Part shown: in pieces, positions 48,930 through 61,772 of the stretch
Position numbering within the stretch: position 1 is the stretch's first letter
Layout of the letters: each line of letters begins with the position of its first letter
From: Loxodes magnus
Lineage: Eukaryota > Ciliophora > Karyorelictea > Loxodida > Loxodidae
DNA length: 64,000 nt
NCBI GenBank assembly: GCA_946699065.1
Contig: CAMPDV010000010.1
Span: 1,550,001 to 1,614,000 of the forward strand
Direction: 5' to 3'
The notes under the pieces: generated by a model
Told to the model about the DNA's origin: nothing
What the model saw: the letters and a program-made list of their open reading frames with translations, nothing else
The model's database searches: none
Translations under genes and position numbers: made by a program

Positions 48930-51498
48930 TTATACCTTCAATGTACAAGAAAGCTAACAGCTATTATAAGCTCTACAAAAGTTTAAGTATGCAACTCTAA
49001 TTTTACCCTTAGCTTGATAATTTTGGATCCTTTTGATCTTTTATATAAAGGGCAAAATAGCTTGAGGAAGGTTAATATTTTAAAATAAGAGAAAGTAATA
49101 TATAAAATAGATAGAAGCTTAATATGATAGGATGTATATTCTAGTACTAATGTAAGTTACTTAGTTTAAATAATCAGAATTTCATTAAAATAAATCAAGT
49201 ACTATAAAATAGATGAGAGCATCTAAATGAAAAGTCTTGTTTCTTTTGATTAAACTGACTGACATTTGTTCACTTAGCAGTAATGAAGATGATGCTTTTT
49301 TACTTCAATTTAAACGAAATTAGTTAAAAGAATTCATACTCTGATATTACATTTTTACCATCCAATATTTATAATATAATTCACGAAATCAGAAGATGTT
49401 TAAGTAAAAGCCTTGAAATATACTAGATTGAAGTTAAACAGAGCACTACAGAGAATTTAGCAAATATATGAGACAAAATATGAATCAAAAGTTCTTGTAG
49501 GATGTTTCTAAAGAAATTAACTCATATCTACTGCGAGAAGATACACCAATTATAATAAAAATAATTACAGTGCGCTCCCTTTGGTAACTTACACGAAATT
49601 TAACAAATAACTTTGCCTAGAAACAATTTAAATTTATAAAATGAGAACATACTAGAATTAATTTTATAATGAAGAGAGATTTTATGAAGGAATCTATGAT
49701 TAGGATATATAGCAAGATGATTGAGCTTTGAGATTTGATGATCATAAACTTTAATTTTTAGTTTCATTTGCATGATTACACCAATATATTAGAAAACTAT
49801 TTCACAATACTACTAAATATTGAGACTCTTATAGTTTATTATTATAGGATGAATGTGAGTTGAAATGCTTAAAATTAAACGCAGGTTTATCCTGATCTTA
49901 ATATAAAATCTATGATAATAAAAGTACATGCATTATGTTTTACCCAACACTTCTTTTAACATTTATTTACTTTATATAAAGATATATTAGATAGTATTAA
50001 GGTTTGTAATAATACTGAAAGAAATTATTATTACATCTCGTGAAAATTACATGAATAACTAATTTAATTTGAGAACAACAATCTCAAAAGTAGTTAAAGT
50101 GATAGAATTCTTAAATTTCTACCAATCTTAGTCATTTTAAGCTCAGGATTAACTTTTTTTGCTTTATTATACTTGGATAGATTATAATCCTTTGCTCAAT
50201 GTAATTTCTGAATAAATCACAGGGAGAATTTAAATATTTAGCTGCTATAGATATTTATTTCCTCTTTCAGCATTTGATTCTCTTATTAGTTGTAATCAAT
50301 ATTTGCTATTATTAGATATTCTCCAGTAATTTAATTTCTGAGATCTACTGTTATAAAAGACGGACTATACAAAGTTCCTTCTTTTTATTTCTGGTGATTT
50401 TCATCTTTCTGTTTAAAATTTAAAAAGAGTGACAACTTTCTTTACCTTAAAGTAATTATACTTTACTTATATAAATTAAATCCCTTTGTTGAGTTAAAAA
50501 ATTAATTGAATTTAAGCTTTTTAAGGATTAAGATTAGTTGACTCTTCTTTTGAGTTAATTATATAATACATAGATAGATATAGCTTTATCAAGAGACTAG
50601 ATTAAGCTTTTGATACCTTTAGAGATCTTCTTTCTATAGGAAGCGAGATATCTCTATCCATGCTCTTGATACATATATAATTGAGCTAGTAAATTTAAGC
50701 TTTTCTCTGATCAATTGATCAATATAAGGTTATTAGCATTATGAGTGGAGTTAGGGAAATTATCCTTTTATTATCGCTTGCAGCCTTTATTATTTTTCAG
50801 TTTTTCATTTCTTGGCTATAATTTTCCTTCCTATATCCATAAAATTAGACGCCTTTCAAAATTAAAGTAAATAAATCTTGTATATTATAAGCTTGACAAT
50901 AACTTACAGTAGCTCTTCTATTATGTCCTTTTTAATCTTAGTTAAAGCAATTAAATCAATCTTGTATGAAGATACTTACTAGTCTATAATAATAAACATT
51001 TAAAGATAATATAAATACTTTCTAAAGCTTTTCTCTGTATAAATATGATGATAAATACTTATTTAAATATTGCTTCAAGTAGTTATTTTTTAAATGTTTA
51101 TCTATATATAAATACTCAGTTTGCTAAATAATCACTTTCCATACCTGCTTCACTTATTTTATCTATCTAATCCTTTTTATACTTTTAATAATATAACTAC
51201 TAGCTAACTAGGATCAACTTGTCTTTCATTGAGTTCTTCAACAATTAGTAATATAGAACGAAAAACTGACTTCAACATACAACCGATTGAATTTGTATAA
51301 TTAAAGGGATTATTTAGGGATTAGCTATGATTAATACTCTTTCTTTTCTTTGCAACCTAGAAAGGAAAGTTTAATATCAATTAGGAAAGAATTTGAACCT
51401 TTTATTAAGATTCTACTTTCTATTGTTATTTTTAGAATCCTAACACTTAAATTGAAACTGTTTAAAATTAGGCTTCTAAGATTCCTACTAGCCTAATT
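48930..51498. other. Intergenic, no gene supported (unit C)
   Basis: Matches 9748-12400 of unit A but more diverged and without the 519-bp RNA insertion (the empty site is near 49912). Indels break all frames relative to A and B. Confidence 0.55.
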
Positions 51499-52840
51499 TC
51501 AAGTTTTGCCTAATATAATAGCAGAGATCTATATCTTTACTACCTCCATATATTCCAAACCTTTTATTTTGCTAAAAATGCCTCAATCATCATAATCCTA
51601 GCTATACTCCTCTAAGTTAATCCTACCCTTACTTATTTCTTAGATTGACTTAAAAGATTTTAATTAAATTACTTTCAAAATGCTATTTAACAAAAAAGCT
51701 ATTTCATTTAAACATATGATTATACAATAATACAAGTAAAGGAAGTTGAATAATGATCTTTTATACTACAGTAATTATATCAAAACATATTCTCAAGCTC
51801 TAATCTTTAAGACTTGAGTAAACTAAACCCATTTAAAATCTAATAGCTCTATTCAATTCAACTTTGAAACCTGGACAATAGTTCATGTTTAGTTAGCTAT
51901 TACTCCAACATTTATATTTGAATAGAGTTTCTTGGTTTTAATTTCACTCTATTGCTCTAAGATTTAGAAACTATTCTTATAAATAAGAGGAGCCAAAGTT
52001 GTATCTAGGTGTTATATCTTCAATTAGATAAGCAAATCTAATCTTTCATTAAGGCAAAGACTGGCCAACTTCTTAATTTTAAGCCAAATTAAAGTTTATA
52101 TTACATTACTTGAACAGTCTTCCATTGCTGCTATTTTAAGCTTTATTTTACTATTTAGTTAATAAATAGAACAAGCTTAATCTTATATTTTCTATGTTAA
52201 TTATTGATTCTAATCTAACTATTTAAATCTTCATTATATAGTTTTCTATTCTATCACTAAGCATTTTATGAGATGCTGTTGAAGCTCTTTATTGTATCTG
52301 TACCTTTATATGAGAAAGCTCTTATTACTTAAGTTCTAGAACTAAAGACATCTACAGTCTAACCCTTTTTTTAGACCTTAATCCCACCTTCTCTCATATT
52401 TACATCCAGTCTTTTATATTCTTCCAATCCAGCTTCTTTCTAGACTGTAAAATCTAAGAATTGCAATCCAAATTGTTTACTCTGAAAGGTAAATAAATTA
52501 AAGTGATGATTATAATAAATCTTCAAAGAAGGCATATGAATGTAAAGCTCTAATAGCATTAAATAAAATAATAAGGCTAAGTAGACTAAGAATCGCTAGA
52601 TTATGGTTTATGTTATTATCTAATCCAACTATTCTAATATTTAGTTAAAGTGAAGATACAGCCTAGCTAAAATATATTAAAATAGACAAAAACAAAACTT
52701 AAAAATGCTAATTCATAAGTTATAAAAAATCAAGAGAAAAGCATCTAAAATTTGATGTCTTAATTTGCTTATTGCTTTAAAACCATCTTCATAATCCTTA
52801 TATTCTAACTAAGAAAATAGGTACAAATATGTATAAAAGG
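51499..52840 (-). CDS. Gene Y, putative membrane protein, exon structure unresolved
   Basis: Found only in unit C. Protein-like minus-strand frames run from about 52840 to a TGA at 51501-51499. Near the N-terminus is a hydrophobic region (ILDAFLLIFYNLWISIFKF; FLVYLALLFYLMLLELYI), then KEAGLEEYKRLDVNMREGG. Further on, in another frame, come IRFAYLIEDITPRYNFGSSY and YCPGFKVELNRAIRFQMG, and finally SKGRINLEEYSQDYDDWGIF before the stop. Frame changes imply several short introns that I could not place with certainty. No family recognised. Divergent from the synthase gene at 53264. Confidence 0.45.
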
Positions 52841-53263
52841 GTTTGAGAATTGACAGGATATTTACTGATATAAAGGATCGCAAAAGTAAATAAAAATGGA
52901 AAAGTTTACAATTTATTAAAAGTTAAATCTAAATAAACAAGATGGTAAATAAATTCCAAGGTACTCATATTATAATAATAATACGAAAGTAAATTAAGTT
53001 AAAACTATTCATATGATGAGGATGTGTTTAGAAGTTAATTAAATGAATAATACTTTAATCCTTAATAATTAATCCATCTTTATGTTAAAAGATAGTATTC
53101 GCTAGGAGTTTTAACGTGATATTTTGAAAAGATAAAAAGCTTATTTCTATATCTAAGAAGGATTAATTTTCTAATGCAAGAGCGATTTATTTTTCATTGA
53201 ATATATTTAAATCAGATCTAAAATTCATATACTAAAGGCATATTTTTTCAATAATCACTAAAG
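52841..53263. promoter_or_regulatory. Intergenic between divergent gene Y and synthase
   Basis: AT-rich DNA likely to hold the promoters of both genes; no motif recognised. Confidence 0.35.
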
Positions 53264-54862
53264 ATGAAGATGTCACTACCCTAAAGTAAAGTTCTGTGGA
53301 TTCTTTGCTGGTTTTACTTTGTGTATGTCATACCTAACAACCTTTCAAACTATTTTTATTATCACAGAAAAATTGTAAGGGATCTTGGTTGGGAGTGAAC
53401 TTATTAACTACCGAAAGATGCTGACTACTTGCCTTTTATTTGTACCATTTTGTCATTTGTGATAGCTATCAAGATAAACAAGCCTAAATTAAGAATTACA
53501 GTCCTTAAGATGTTTCTATTAGGCTATACTTTAAAAGCTGCTACAATTCTATCAACTTAGTTGCCAGATACTCGACCGGAGTGTTGGAATTAGGGGGAAA
53601 AGTTTATAATAGAAGTTTTTTTTTCTTTTCCTATTTATTCCTGTGGAAGCCTGGTTTTCTGTTCTTACACTTTTAATTAGTGTGTACTGGCTACGGTGAG
53701 TCACATTAAATCAAAACAAAAGCTGAAATGAACATTATGAATTCTTATGGCTATTTCGATTTACTGTACATTGTCACAGCGAATGAACTATAGTGTATCT
53801 GTAACGGTTGGTATATATGCGGCTATTTTGGTAGTACTGTATTTCATTGCTCCTTCTTATAATAGAACAACATATCAAATGACATGAAGCAAATTTACTC
53901 TTAGGGATATTTATAATAATGCTAGAGAAAATTTGTGCATTGAATGGTAGGAATTTTAGAAGCATAAATGGCTTTATTGTTATTGTATATGGAGTAGCTT
54001 TTTTAGCTCTTTGTGGAGTAGAAATTTCGCGTATTAAATTCATTAACCGAACCCTTTACTGAATGATCTTTACTTCAAAATTATACCTGAAGCAAACAAA
54101 TCGCTAGAGCTAATTGAAAAGCCAATGTTTTGGTATTAAGGGAAAGTATCATCATGAATTTTTTGTTTGTTATGAATCTAAAAGAAATCTAACGAGAGAC
54201 CAAGTTACATTCAAATTATATTTAGAATATGTTGGTTGTGAACAATATCTCACTTCATGAGAATCTCAACTTATCTACTTACTTCTCTTCCTGGTCCTGA
54301 CGAGCATTGTGTTGCGGGTACAGAACGATTTTGAACTTTGTATGACCCGCCTGATGACTTAATTGATACATTTAGTAGATTTACGACAAGTAAGGTTCAC
54401 TGTGGTGATCTTACATTTTCAGGACATGAAATCCACTTAGTAATATTTATGCTTTTTGCTCAAGACTATTACATCTTTATATTAAATAAGTGGCCTCGTT
54501 ATATAATCTTAGCAAGTCTATGGATGACAGTCTTTATAGAGAATTTCTTTATCATTACATTAAGGCATCATTATTCAATCGATTTGGTCATAGGAACTTA
54601 CATCTCTGTTTTATTATACAACGTATACATGCGTCTATACCGTGATCCTTTTCTCTACGTTTCAGAAAAAATAGACAAGAAAGGTGGAAGGAAAATCCTC
54701 TAAGACTCAGTAGAGGGAAACAACTCCTCATTAAGAGAAAACAGTCAAGGAAGTTCATAAAAAGAAGAGTAGTCTAAGAAAGAAAATAAAAAGATAGATG
54801 ATAGTTAAAATGTAGAAATACAGATTTAGAAATTTAAGCTAGAAGAGGAGGAAGACAAATGA
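53264..54862 (+). CDS. Sphingomyelin-synthase-related protein with two tandem domains
   Basis: One frame of 533 codons, ATG 53264-53266 to TGA 54860-54862, with no intron needed. The second half matches the SMS/SMSr (PAP2-C) fold: NPLLNDLYFKIIPEANKS like the LPD motif, ISTYLLTSLPGPDE, CGDLTFSGHE with the first catalytic His, and HHYSIDLVIGTYIS with the second His and Asp. This enzyme class moves a phospho-head group between lipids at Golgi, ER or plasma membrane. The first half repeats the pattern (ATILSTQLPDTRPECWN; SCGSLVFCSYT; NYSVSVTVGIY), but all three catalytic residues are replaced. A TGA at 53885-53887 lies between the halves and could be Trp (fusion) or stop (two genes). The acidic Lys/Glu tail ends the protein. 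Confidence 0.8.
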
Positions 54863-55955
54863 TACAAGTATCTTACATTTAATTATAATTTAAATCTAAA
54901 TAACTAAATAACTAAATAAACTTACTTAGCTTGCATTTATTAGATATATATTATCTTAATAGTTAGTCTAACGCTTATATCTTAGACTGTATTTATCATA
55001 ATTAATATAGAGTCAATAATTAAGAGAACATTTAGATATTACTTTTTTAATGGATTTGGAAAGAACGAATAATTAGAATAATAGCTGAAGATTAAGGCTA
55101 TTAATGTGAAGGATAAGTATAATTCTGAGTATTTTTAGGAGTATTATTATGTAATTTGCTAATTAGAAATAACTTATTTAATTATTATTATAATAACGGA
55201 AAGGATATAATATTAATTAAGGTTTTAGATATTAAACTCTTTGTAACTTAAATGAGAAACCTACAAACTATCAAGACTTTTAATATTAAAAGGAAAACGA
55301 AAGAGAAAATATACAAAGTGTATATTAGATAGCCTATTTAGAAACTAGAGGATTAAAATATATTCAAATTTGTTTTGATGCTTTTATTACTATGATGCAG
55401 ATAACTAAAGTATTAGAGGAAACCATAAGTATAGAAAGAATAAATGACAGCTCGAAAGTTATTCTAAAAACTAGGAAAGACAGCAGCAAAATTTCTCTTT
55501 GATATTTACAAACATAAATCCGTATAAAAGGCAAAGCCAAAAAGCAATCTGAAGTCTATATAATATAGCATATTAGAAAAAGGGCATTATTATGGAAGAA
55601 TGACAAAATGTTAATATTTTTTTCTAATTCATAAATTAAGAAAGTAAAATCAAAGTATTTCAATGCTCATTGTTTAATTAAAAAGAGTTTCTTTAAAGCT
55701 TAAGTAAAAAGGCTCTATTATGTAAAATATTTTTATACGCTAAATTATGCTTTTAACTCAAATAAGAAGCAAAAATATATCAAGAGATTAGGAAAAATAT
55801 GAAGATGTATGAGAGAAGACGGAGAAGAAGGCATATAGATATTGAAATGGAAGGATAATTTGATTTCTAATAAATTGGATACCGGTAATTTATAATTGTA
55901 TGAGAAAAGGTAGTATAAAAGGGAGTAAAAGTTAAATAAAAATCATATTTTTAAA
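54863..55955. other. No gene seen (synthase 3' flank and ABC promoter)
   Basis: To about 55690 this matches the flank in A and B without their retro-insertions; after that the DNA is unique. Presumably the synthase 3' end and ABC promoter. Nothing coding recognised. Confidence 0.55.
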
Positions 55956-58097
55956 ATGGATAACGCTTAACAAGATTTTTAGAAGTTACTTGAATTTAAG
56001 TAATCCCTTTGTTCAGGTAACACTTGCCCTATAAATGTACAAAACCTTAATTGCTTCACTCCTAATGGTATGCAAATACTTACTGATATTGGATTTAAAG
56101 CTGAAGTTGGAGAATTGGTAGCTATGATGGGACCTTCTGGAAGTGGTAAAACTACTCTGTTAAATTTCTTAGGAAATAGACCTTCAGGTAATCTTAGGTT
56201 CAAGGTAGAAAGTTTTATGTGTGGTACTCAAAACATAAAAGACTGTTTTTGGAAGAAGATAAAATTTGTGCAGCAAGAAGACTTTTTGCATGGATTTATG
56301 ACAGTATATGGTATCATGGATTAGTATGTTACTCTAAATTATGGAATTAAAGTAAGTGCAGAAGAAAGAAATCATCTTATAAATTAGGCCTTGAGTTTAA
56401 CAGGTTTACATGACTGTAAAGATACTCCAATTGGAGATATTTTTAGAAAAGGTATTTCTGGAGGATAAAAAAGAAGACTTTCCGTTATTCTTGAGTTAAT
56501 AGCGAGACCTTAGATTCTGGTACTAGACGAGCCTACAAGTGGATTAGATAGTGCATCTGCTTTTCACTTAATGAAACTTCTGAAAAGTTTAGCTCGAAGT
56601 TTAAATGCAATTGTCATCATGTCACTACATTAGCCAAGTTCGGAAATTTGGGATTTAGTAGATCGCTTAATAATTTTATCCAAGGGAAAACTAATGTATG
56701 AAGGCCCTAGATCCAAATGTCTAGAAGCATTTGAGAGTTATGGCAATAAATGTCCTCTTTAGTACAATCCAGCTGATTTTGTTATTAATGCTATAAACAA
56801 TGATTTTAATCCAAAGTTGGATGTATAACTGATAGCTATTAAATTTGCTGAATGGAAAACCAAACAGCCCCAGGAATTTGCTCCTGATTTATCAAACTAT
56901 GAAATAAACTCCGCTATAGTAAGACTTGATAAAAACCTATCATCTATTAATCTAACATAGGCTGGATTTTTTTCCCATTTTTTATCTTTACTTTGGAGAA
57001 ACTTTTTAAATAATGCGATGAATCCAGGGATATTTTTGGTTAGATTGGGTATGTATGTAATGCTTAGCGCTTTAATTGGATTGATGTACTTCGATTTAGA
57101 AAATGATACCATCGATGATTAGAGCATTAATTCCAGAGTTTCGGTGTTTTTTTATGTCTGCGCTTTCTTAGTGTTCATGTCAATAGCAGCCATGCCTTTC
57201 TTCTTAATGGAAAGGGCTATTTTTGAAAAAGAGTACAGAAACAATTTATATGGAGTCGTTCCTTATTGCTTCGCGTAAACGATAGCCTCAGTACCTGGAG
57301 TATTTGTAATTTCATTAATTTCTAGCTCCATTATAGTATCAATGCTATAAGTCCATGGATTTGGAATTTTTCTTTTAGATCTTACATTCGCTCTTTTAGC
57401 AGCTGAGTAGCTAGCTATTTTAACTGCTACTTTAGTTCCTCACTACATAATAGGAATGGCAGCAATCAGTGGATGTTATGGCTTCTTCATGCTTTGCGAG
57501 GGATTTATGATCGTTAAAAGCAAAATTCCTGACTATCTAATATGGGGTTATTATCTAGCTTTCCATTCTTATTCCTTCAGGATTTTCATGTACAACGAAT
57601 TTGACGATCTAGGCTAAACGAAAAGTCAAAGATTCCCAACAGGTAATGATGTCCTAGATTTTTACGATATGAAAGATAAAAATATCGGCAGAGATTTAGG
57701 AATTCTACTTATATACTGGGGTGGATTCTTCGTTCTAAACATCGTTACAATGTTGATAAAGTATAGAAGAAAGATGCCTAAAATAGGGGATATGCTAAAA
57801 CAGAACAATGTCGATGAAGAGTTTGACTTACTTAATTTTGCAAACTCTTTTCTTCAGTTTTTTTATAAAAATCTGATTAAATAAATTCATTATATCTGTT
57901 ATATTATAGTACCTGTATAGTAAAGTACATTTATATATATCATTAAGATATTATCAATAAGATTCTCTAAAGCTTGCTATTTGGTAAATGTGATGACTAT
58001 ATATGCGATATATCTTTTAATTGGTTTAATTAATATAAGGTATTCATGCTAGTGTCTATTCTATTAACTTAAGTCTCATTGCTAGTTGTTTATTTGA
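55956..58097 (+). CDS. ABCG/White-type half-transporter
   Basis: ATP-driven membrane exporter half-molecule, expected to dimerise. ATG 55956 is followed by the nucleotide-binding domain: Walker A GPSGSGKTT (about residue 60), Q-loop VQQEDFLHGFMTV, signature ISGGQKRRLSV with TAA as Gln, Walker B ILVLDEPTSGLDS, and H-loop SLHQPSSE with TAG as Gln. Six membrane segments follow (for example VRLGMYVMLSALIGLMYFDL; FFYVCAFLVFMSIAAMPFF; LLIYWGGFFVLNIV), in the usual NBD-TMD order of the G family. In the UAR=Gln code the frame runs on past a TAA at 57882 for 71 low-complexity codons to TGA 58095-58097. That TAA may be the real end if TAA can terminate. Every Trp checked here is TGG. Substrate unknown. 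Confidence 0.88.
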
Positions 58098-58356
58098 TAA
58101 CTGGACAAAGAGTTAAATATGCTAGCAGTAGTTACAAGTAGATCGTTATTAGCCTTCTTAATGAGTTTATTATCTTTACTGACATTTGAGCTTTTAATTA
58201 TCTCTCAAAATAAGTGGATTATCCATTTCCTTTAAAGCAACAAATAGACTACTTTACATATGATTGATTAAGCTATTCTTAAATAATTAGAAGAGCTTTA
58301 GAAGTATAAATCGCATAACAGTTGAACGAAGTGGAAGCTTCGTTGAAAGCTAACAG
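58098..58356. terminator. Convergent 3' region between ABC and MYB genes
   Basis: About 260 bp between two TGA stops facing each other; presumably both polyadenylation regions. No sequence signal was verified. Confidence 0.3.
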
Positions 58357-59878
58357 TCATTACAGAAATGAACCAGTGAAGTAGAAGGTCAAATAATGTT
58401 AATACAATAGCAATTAGATTTACAATTTAGCAGTTATTTACAATTAATGTTTAATAATCTAAAATTAATAAAATTAATACTCCGGATCAAAGGTCTGATT
58501 TTTGTTGCTGCTATTTTTTTCCATATCTTCGTTGAAACTTTTTGCATTTAGATCTTAAGCGCTACCTTAATATAAATATCCATTTACTGGCAAACTGTAG
58601 TATACGCTAGCGTAAGGTTCTTCTGCGTTATAAGGATGATCAAAATATGGCATAGACTAAGGGTGAAATTACTATAATTCTATGTTTTCTAAACTTTAGC
58701 TGCTTTTTGATTATGGTTGCAGGTTCATGTAGCTATTTCATTAGTTTTATGTTAGGTTTGAAAATTGCTGCTAAGAGTCTTGAAAAGGTTGTCTTACATC
58801 GAATGAATTTGGTCGCTAAACATAATAGCATTAGTTGTAATTTATTAAAGAGCTGAAGGGAGGAGATAAAAATTGTGTTGCTTGTTGCTAAACCGGAAAT
58901 TGTTCATATTCATATGGAATTTGATTATTTATCTTTCCTTGACTATGATGTTATTCTTTATCCAAATGATTCCTAATAATTACAAATAAGCTTACTTATC
59001 AAATTAACTTTTAGAAACGACTTCTTGCTTAACTAGCTCTTTTTTCATTTTTGCATTTTGTTTTTGTTAATTAAAGTTCTGAAGCTACTTAATGATAATT
59101 TTGCCTCTATTTCTAACTTAATTTTCATTCCTTCCTTCTAATAGCTTAGTAATTTCAGCTCACTTTGCCCCTATTTATTAGTAAGAAGACATTATAATTT
59201 TATCTTCCTCCTGAGTCCAATTTCCCTCTAATATAAAACCTTACTTTTGAGATTCGGATCTACATGGTTATTTCATCTTTCTCTAGCCATTTTTCCTTTT
59301 CTAACCTTTTACTATCCATGAATTTCCTTATTAAGTATCTCTGCTATTTCCTGTCAAGAAAATATTTTGTTGTCTGTTTTTAGTTTAAGAAGTAATTAGT
59401 CTTCTTCAGAGCTTCACTTCTTCTGCTTTTTTAGTCTGTTATCTAAATTATATCCGTAAAATGCTCTTGGAACTGAAAGCGAGATACCTTCCACACTTCC
59501 ACCTCTCTATTTCCTCTTTCTCTATTTCTTGCTAGAAGGTTACTAAATGGTTTACTCATCTTCTTTTACATTTTTTGAAGGAGGAAATTTGCTGTTCGAA
59601 GGCTATAAATTAATAAGAGAAGAATTAGAAGCAACAGTGTTGAAAGAAAGCTATGTTGACAAGGTAGAGCTTTACTACGGATTAAGCATATGATCAGAAA
59701 AAAAATCTTAGCTTTTAGCTTGGTTACAGGCTTACTAGAAGTAAGGTTGCTAAATTTGATTAACGAAATCTGGGTTTTAAGGTAAAGACTATTCCGGAAT
59801 TCACGTGAGAAACTGCTAAGGGCCTGGTACTTATAAATACTATTTCTACTGATCAAAGTTTTGTTTATAGTTGTCCAT
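58357..59878 (-). CDS. R2R3-type MYB DNA-binding protein
   Basis: Nuclear sequence-specific DNA-binding protein by family. Start ATG 59878-59876; introns of 17 nt (59228-59244) and 23 nt (58973-58995) leave exactly 494 codons. The N-terminal 160 residues are Gln/Ser/Asn/Pro-rich and disordered, with a basic KKQRKRKQRGG patch (possible nuclear signal). The first repeat is KKWSSEEDQLLLKLKTDNK..FSWQEIAEIL..RERWNNHVDPNLK. The second repeat is GNWTQEEDKIIMSSYQ..GAKWAEITKLLEGR..QVRNR, with its second Trp encoded by TGA (59160-59162). The C-terminus is Gln/Asn/Tyr-rich. The last about 30 codons are low complexity, so the true stop may be an earlier TAA. Confidence 0.85.
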
Positions 59879-61772
59879 ATTTATATAAACTAAAGGATGA
59901 TTTTTGTATTTCGTTTTAAAACTTCTTACATACTTGCTTTTTAATTTAAATCTTCACAAAAACATACACCTAAACATTATATCCCTCACTTTAAATTATA
60001 AAGATCTTCATTTACCCTTTCATAGTTGTGCTTACAAATCCATATTTTACAGAAAATCTCTTAGTGTCTTTTTATTCTTTTCGTGAAGTCATTTAGCGTA
60101 GTGAAAAATATTTAGTAATAGGTAATTTTATGTAAGCCCAACTATTTGTATCGTGTTTAATACTGTGACTTATAACTATTAACATTTCTCTTAATATTCT
60201 ACCTAGTAAGTTTATTATAGCCCTATAAATTAAAAATATGAATCTTTAATATAAACATACCGTATATTAAAAGAGCAGCATTTAGGTAATATAGACAAGT
60301 GTTTTTATAAGGTATTAATAACAGAGCTTTAGTTAAATATGTAGTGTTACTATTTTTAATCTTTGTAGGTTATAATACCTTATTTAAGGTAAAGAGTGAC
60401 TACTTTTTCATATATATCAGAATAGTTCTCAGTAGGTTACTGCCTTAAATATTAAAGTGATAACAATTACGATATTCACTGCCTAGTTTCTCATACCTTA
60501 TAGAGTTAAGTATCTATAAGTCCTTACTTAATAATATGCCGTGAAAATAATTGTTATCATATGTTCTATATATAAATCAGCAGTGAGAGTTGATTAATAT
60601 ATCGGTGAAATAACCTAAGGTAGTTTATGTTAGATAGATTAGTTTTCTAGGTTAAATAGATTGCTAACTAGCTTTTGGGATTGTTAGTGTTTTAGTAACT
60701 GTTGCTAATACTAAGAGTATATACAATATCAAACACAAGATATAGAATAAACCATTTGCTTTTGATATTAAGACTCTATGGTAAGCTTTAACTAAAGAAA
60801 TAGAATTAGGAAAGGTAAACTGTAAATAGATGGTTATGGGTATAAGAAAACAGTTAAGTCTATTTCACTCAGTTTGTTGCATTGTTATAATAGCAAATGA
60901 ACATATTTTTAAGCAGAACTAGTCTTAGGTCTTTAACTATTTATTGCACTAGCTTAAAATAATTTTAGTGCATTCTTTAAAGTTAAAAATCAGAAATCAC
61001 AGTAGAGGTAAAATCTTATCATGTATATTAACACTTACCGTGTGACTATTAATAAGGGATTCTCTTAGTAAGAATCGAGGAGATATTCAATGTATGAATA
61101 GTTTAAGAAAGCAGCATCCCTAGATTTGTAAATGTAAATTATTTATTTTTCTCGAAAGGTTCTTTAGGTAAACAATCCTGAGAGAGAATGAAAGTAAAAT
61201 GAAAAAGCTATACAATAACTCCCTTTTTTATATAAGCAACTTTAATTCATTTAAGTATACTATGAACTAAACTTATAAAAGACATTTGGAAATAACTAGA
61301 AGCTTCTAAATATAGTTAAGATTAGTACATGAAAGAATTTAAAGAAGTTAAAAGATAAATTATTAATACAACAAATCTAAAAGATATCTATTAGAGAATA
61401 TTAAACAATTATTAGTACTCCTTTAACATATCACTCAATGTTCTTACTCAGTGAACGGAATTAAAAATATAACATAAGTGCTAGATTCTTCTTCTTTTAG
61501 CTAGAGCATAAAAAAGTTAAAGATGTACTTATAGATGGAAAGCGTAAAGCTAAGTTATTATTATAATCTTCTATAGATCTAATTTATGCAAAATAGTGTA
61601 GCAATATAAGTAATACATGCATCATCATTTCATTGCATATTCTCATAGAATAAGCAGTATATTTGACTATCTTCTCTTATAATATAAAAATTGACATTTT
61701 CTGATATAATAATAGAAATATAAAAATGGTAATAAATTAGCTTAGATAGATGATCAGTTTAATTCAATGAGA
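59879..61772. other. About 1.9 kb with no gene recognised
   Basis: AT-rich, single-copy in this window. It holds the MYB promoter at one end and the DHHC 3' flank at the other. Frames are open only because all stops are readable; none shows a motif, clean ATG-to-TGA structure or repeat. Confidence 0.5.

Larger units (their letters stand above)
40338..55690. repeat. Tandem unit C
   Basis: Third copy and the fullest. It keeps about 2.9 kb (45391-48300) and about 2.95 kb (51530-54470) that A and B lack, and lacks the retro-insertions and RNA insertion they carry. Its left part, to about 49000, is nearly identical to B; the right part is visibly more diverged. Confidence 0.86.
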
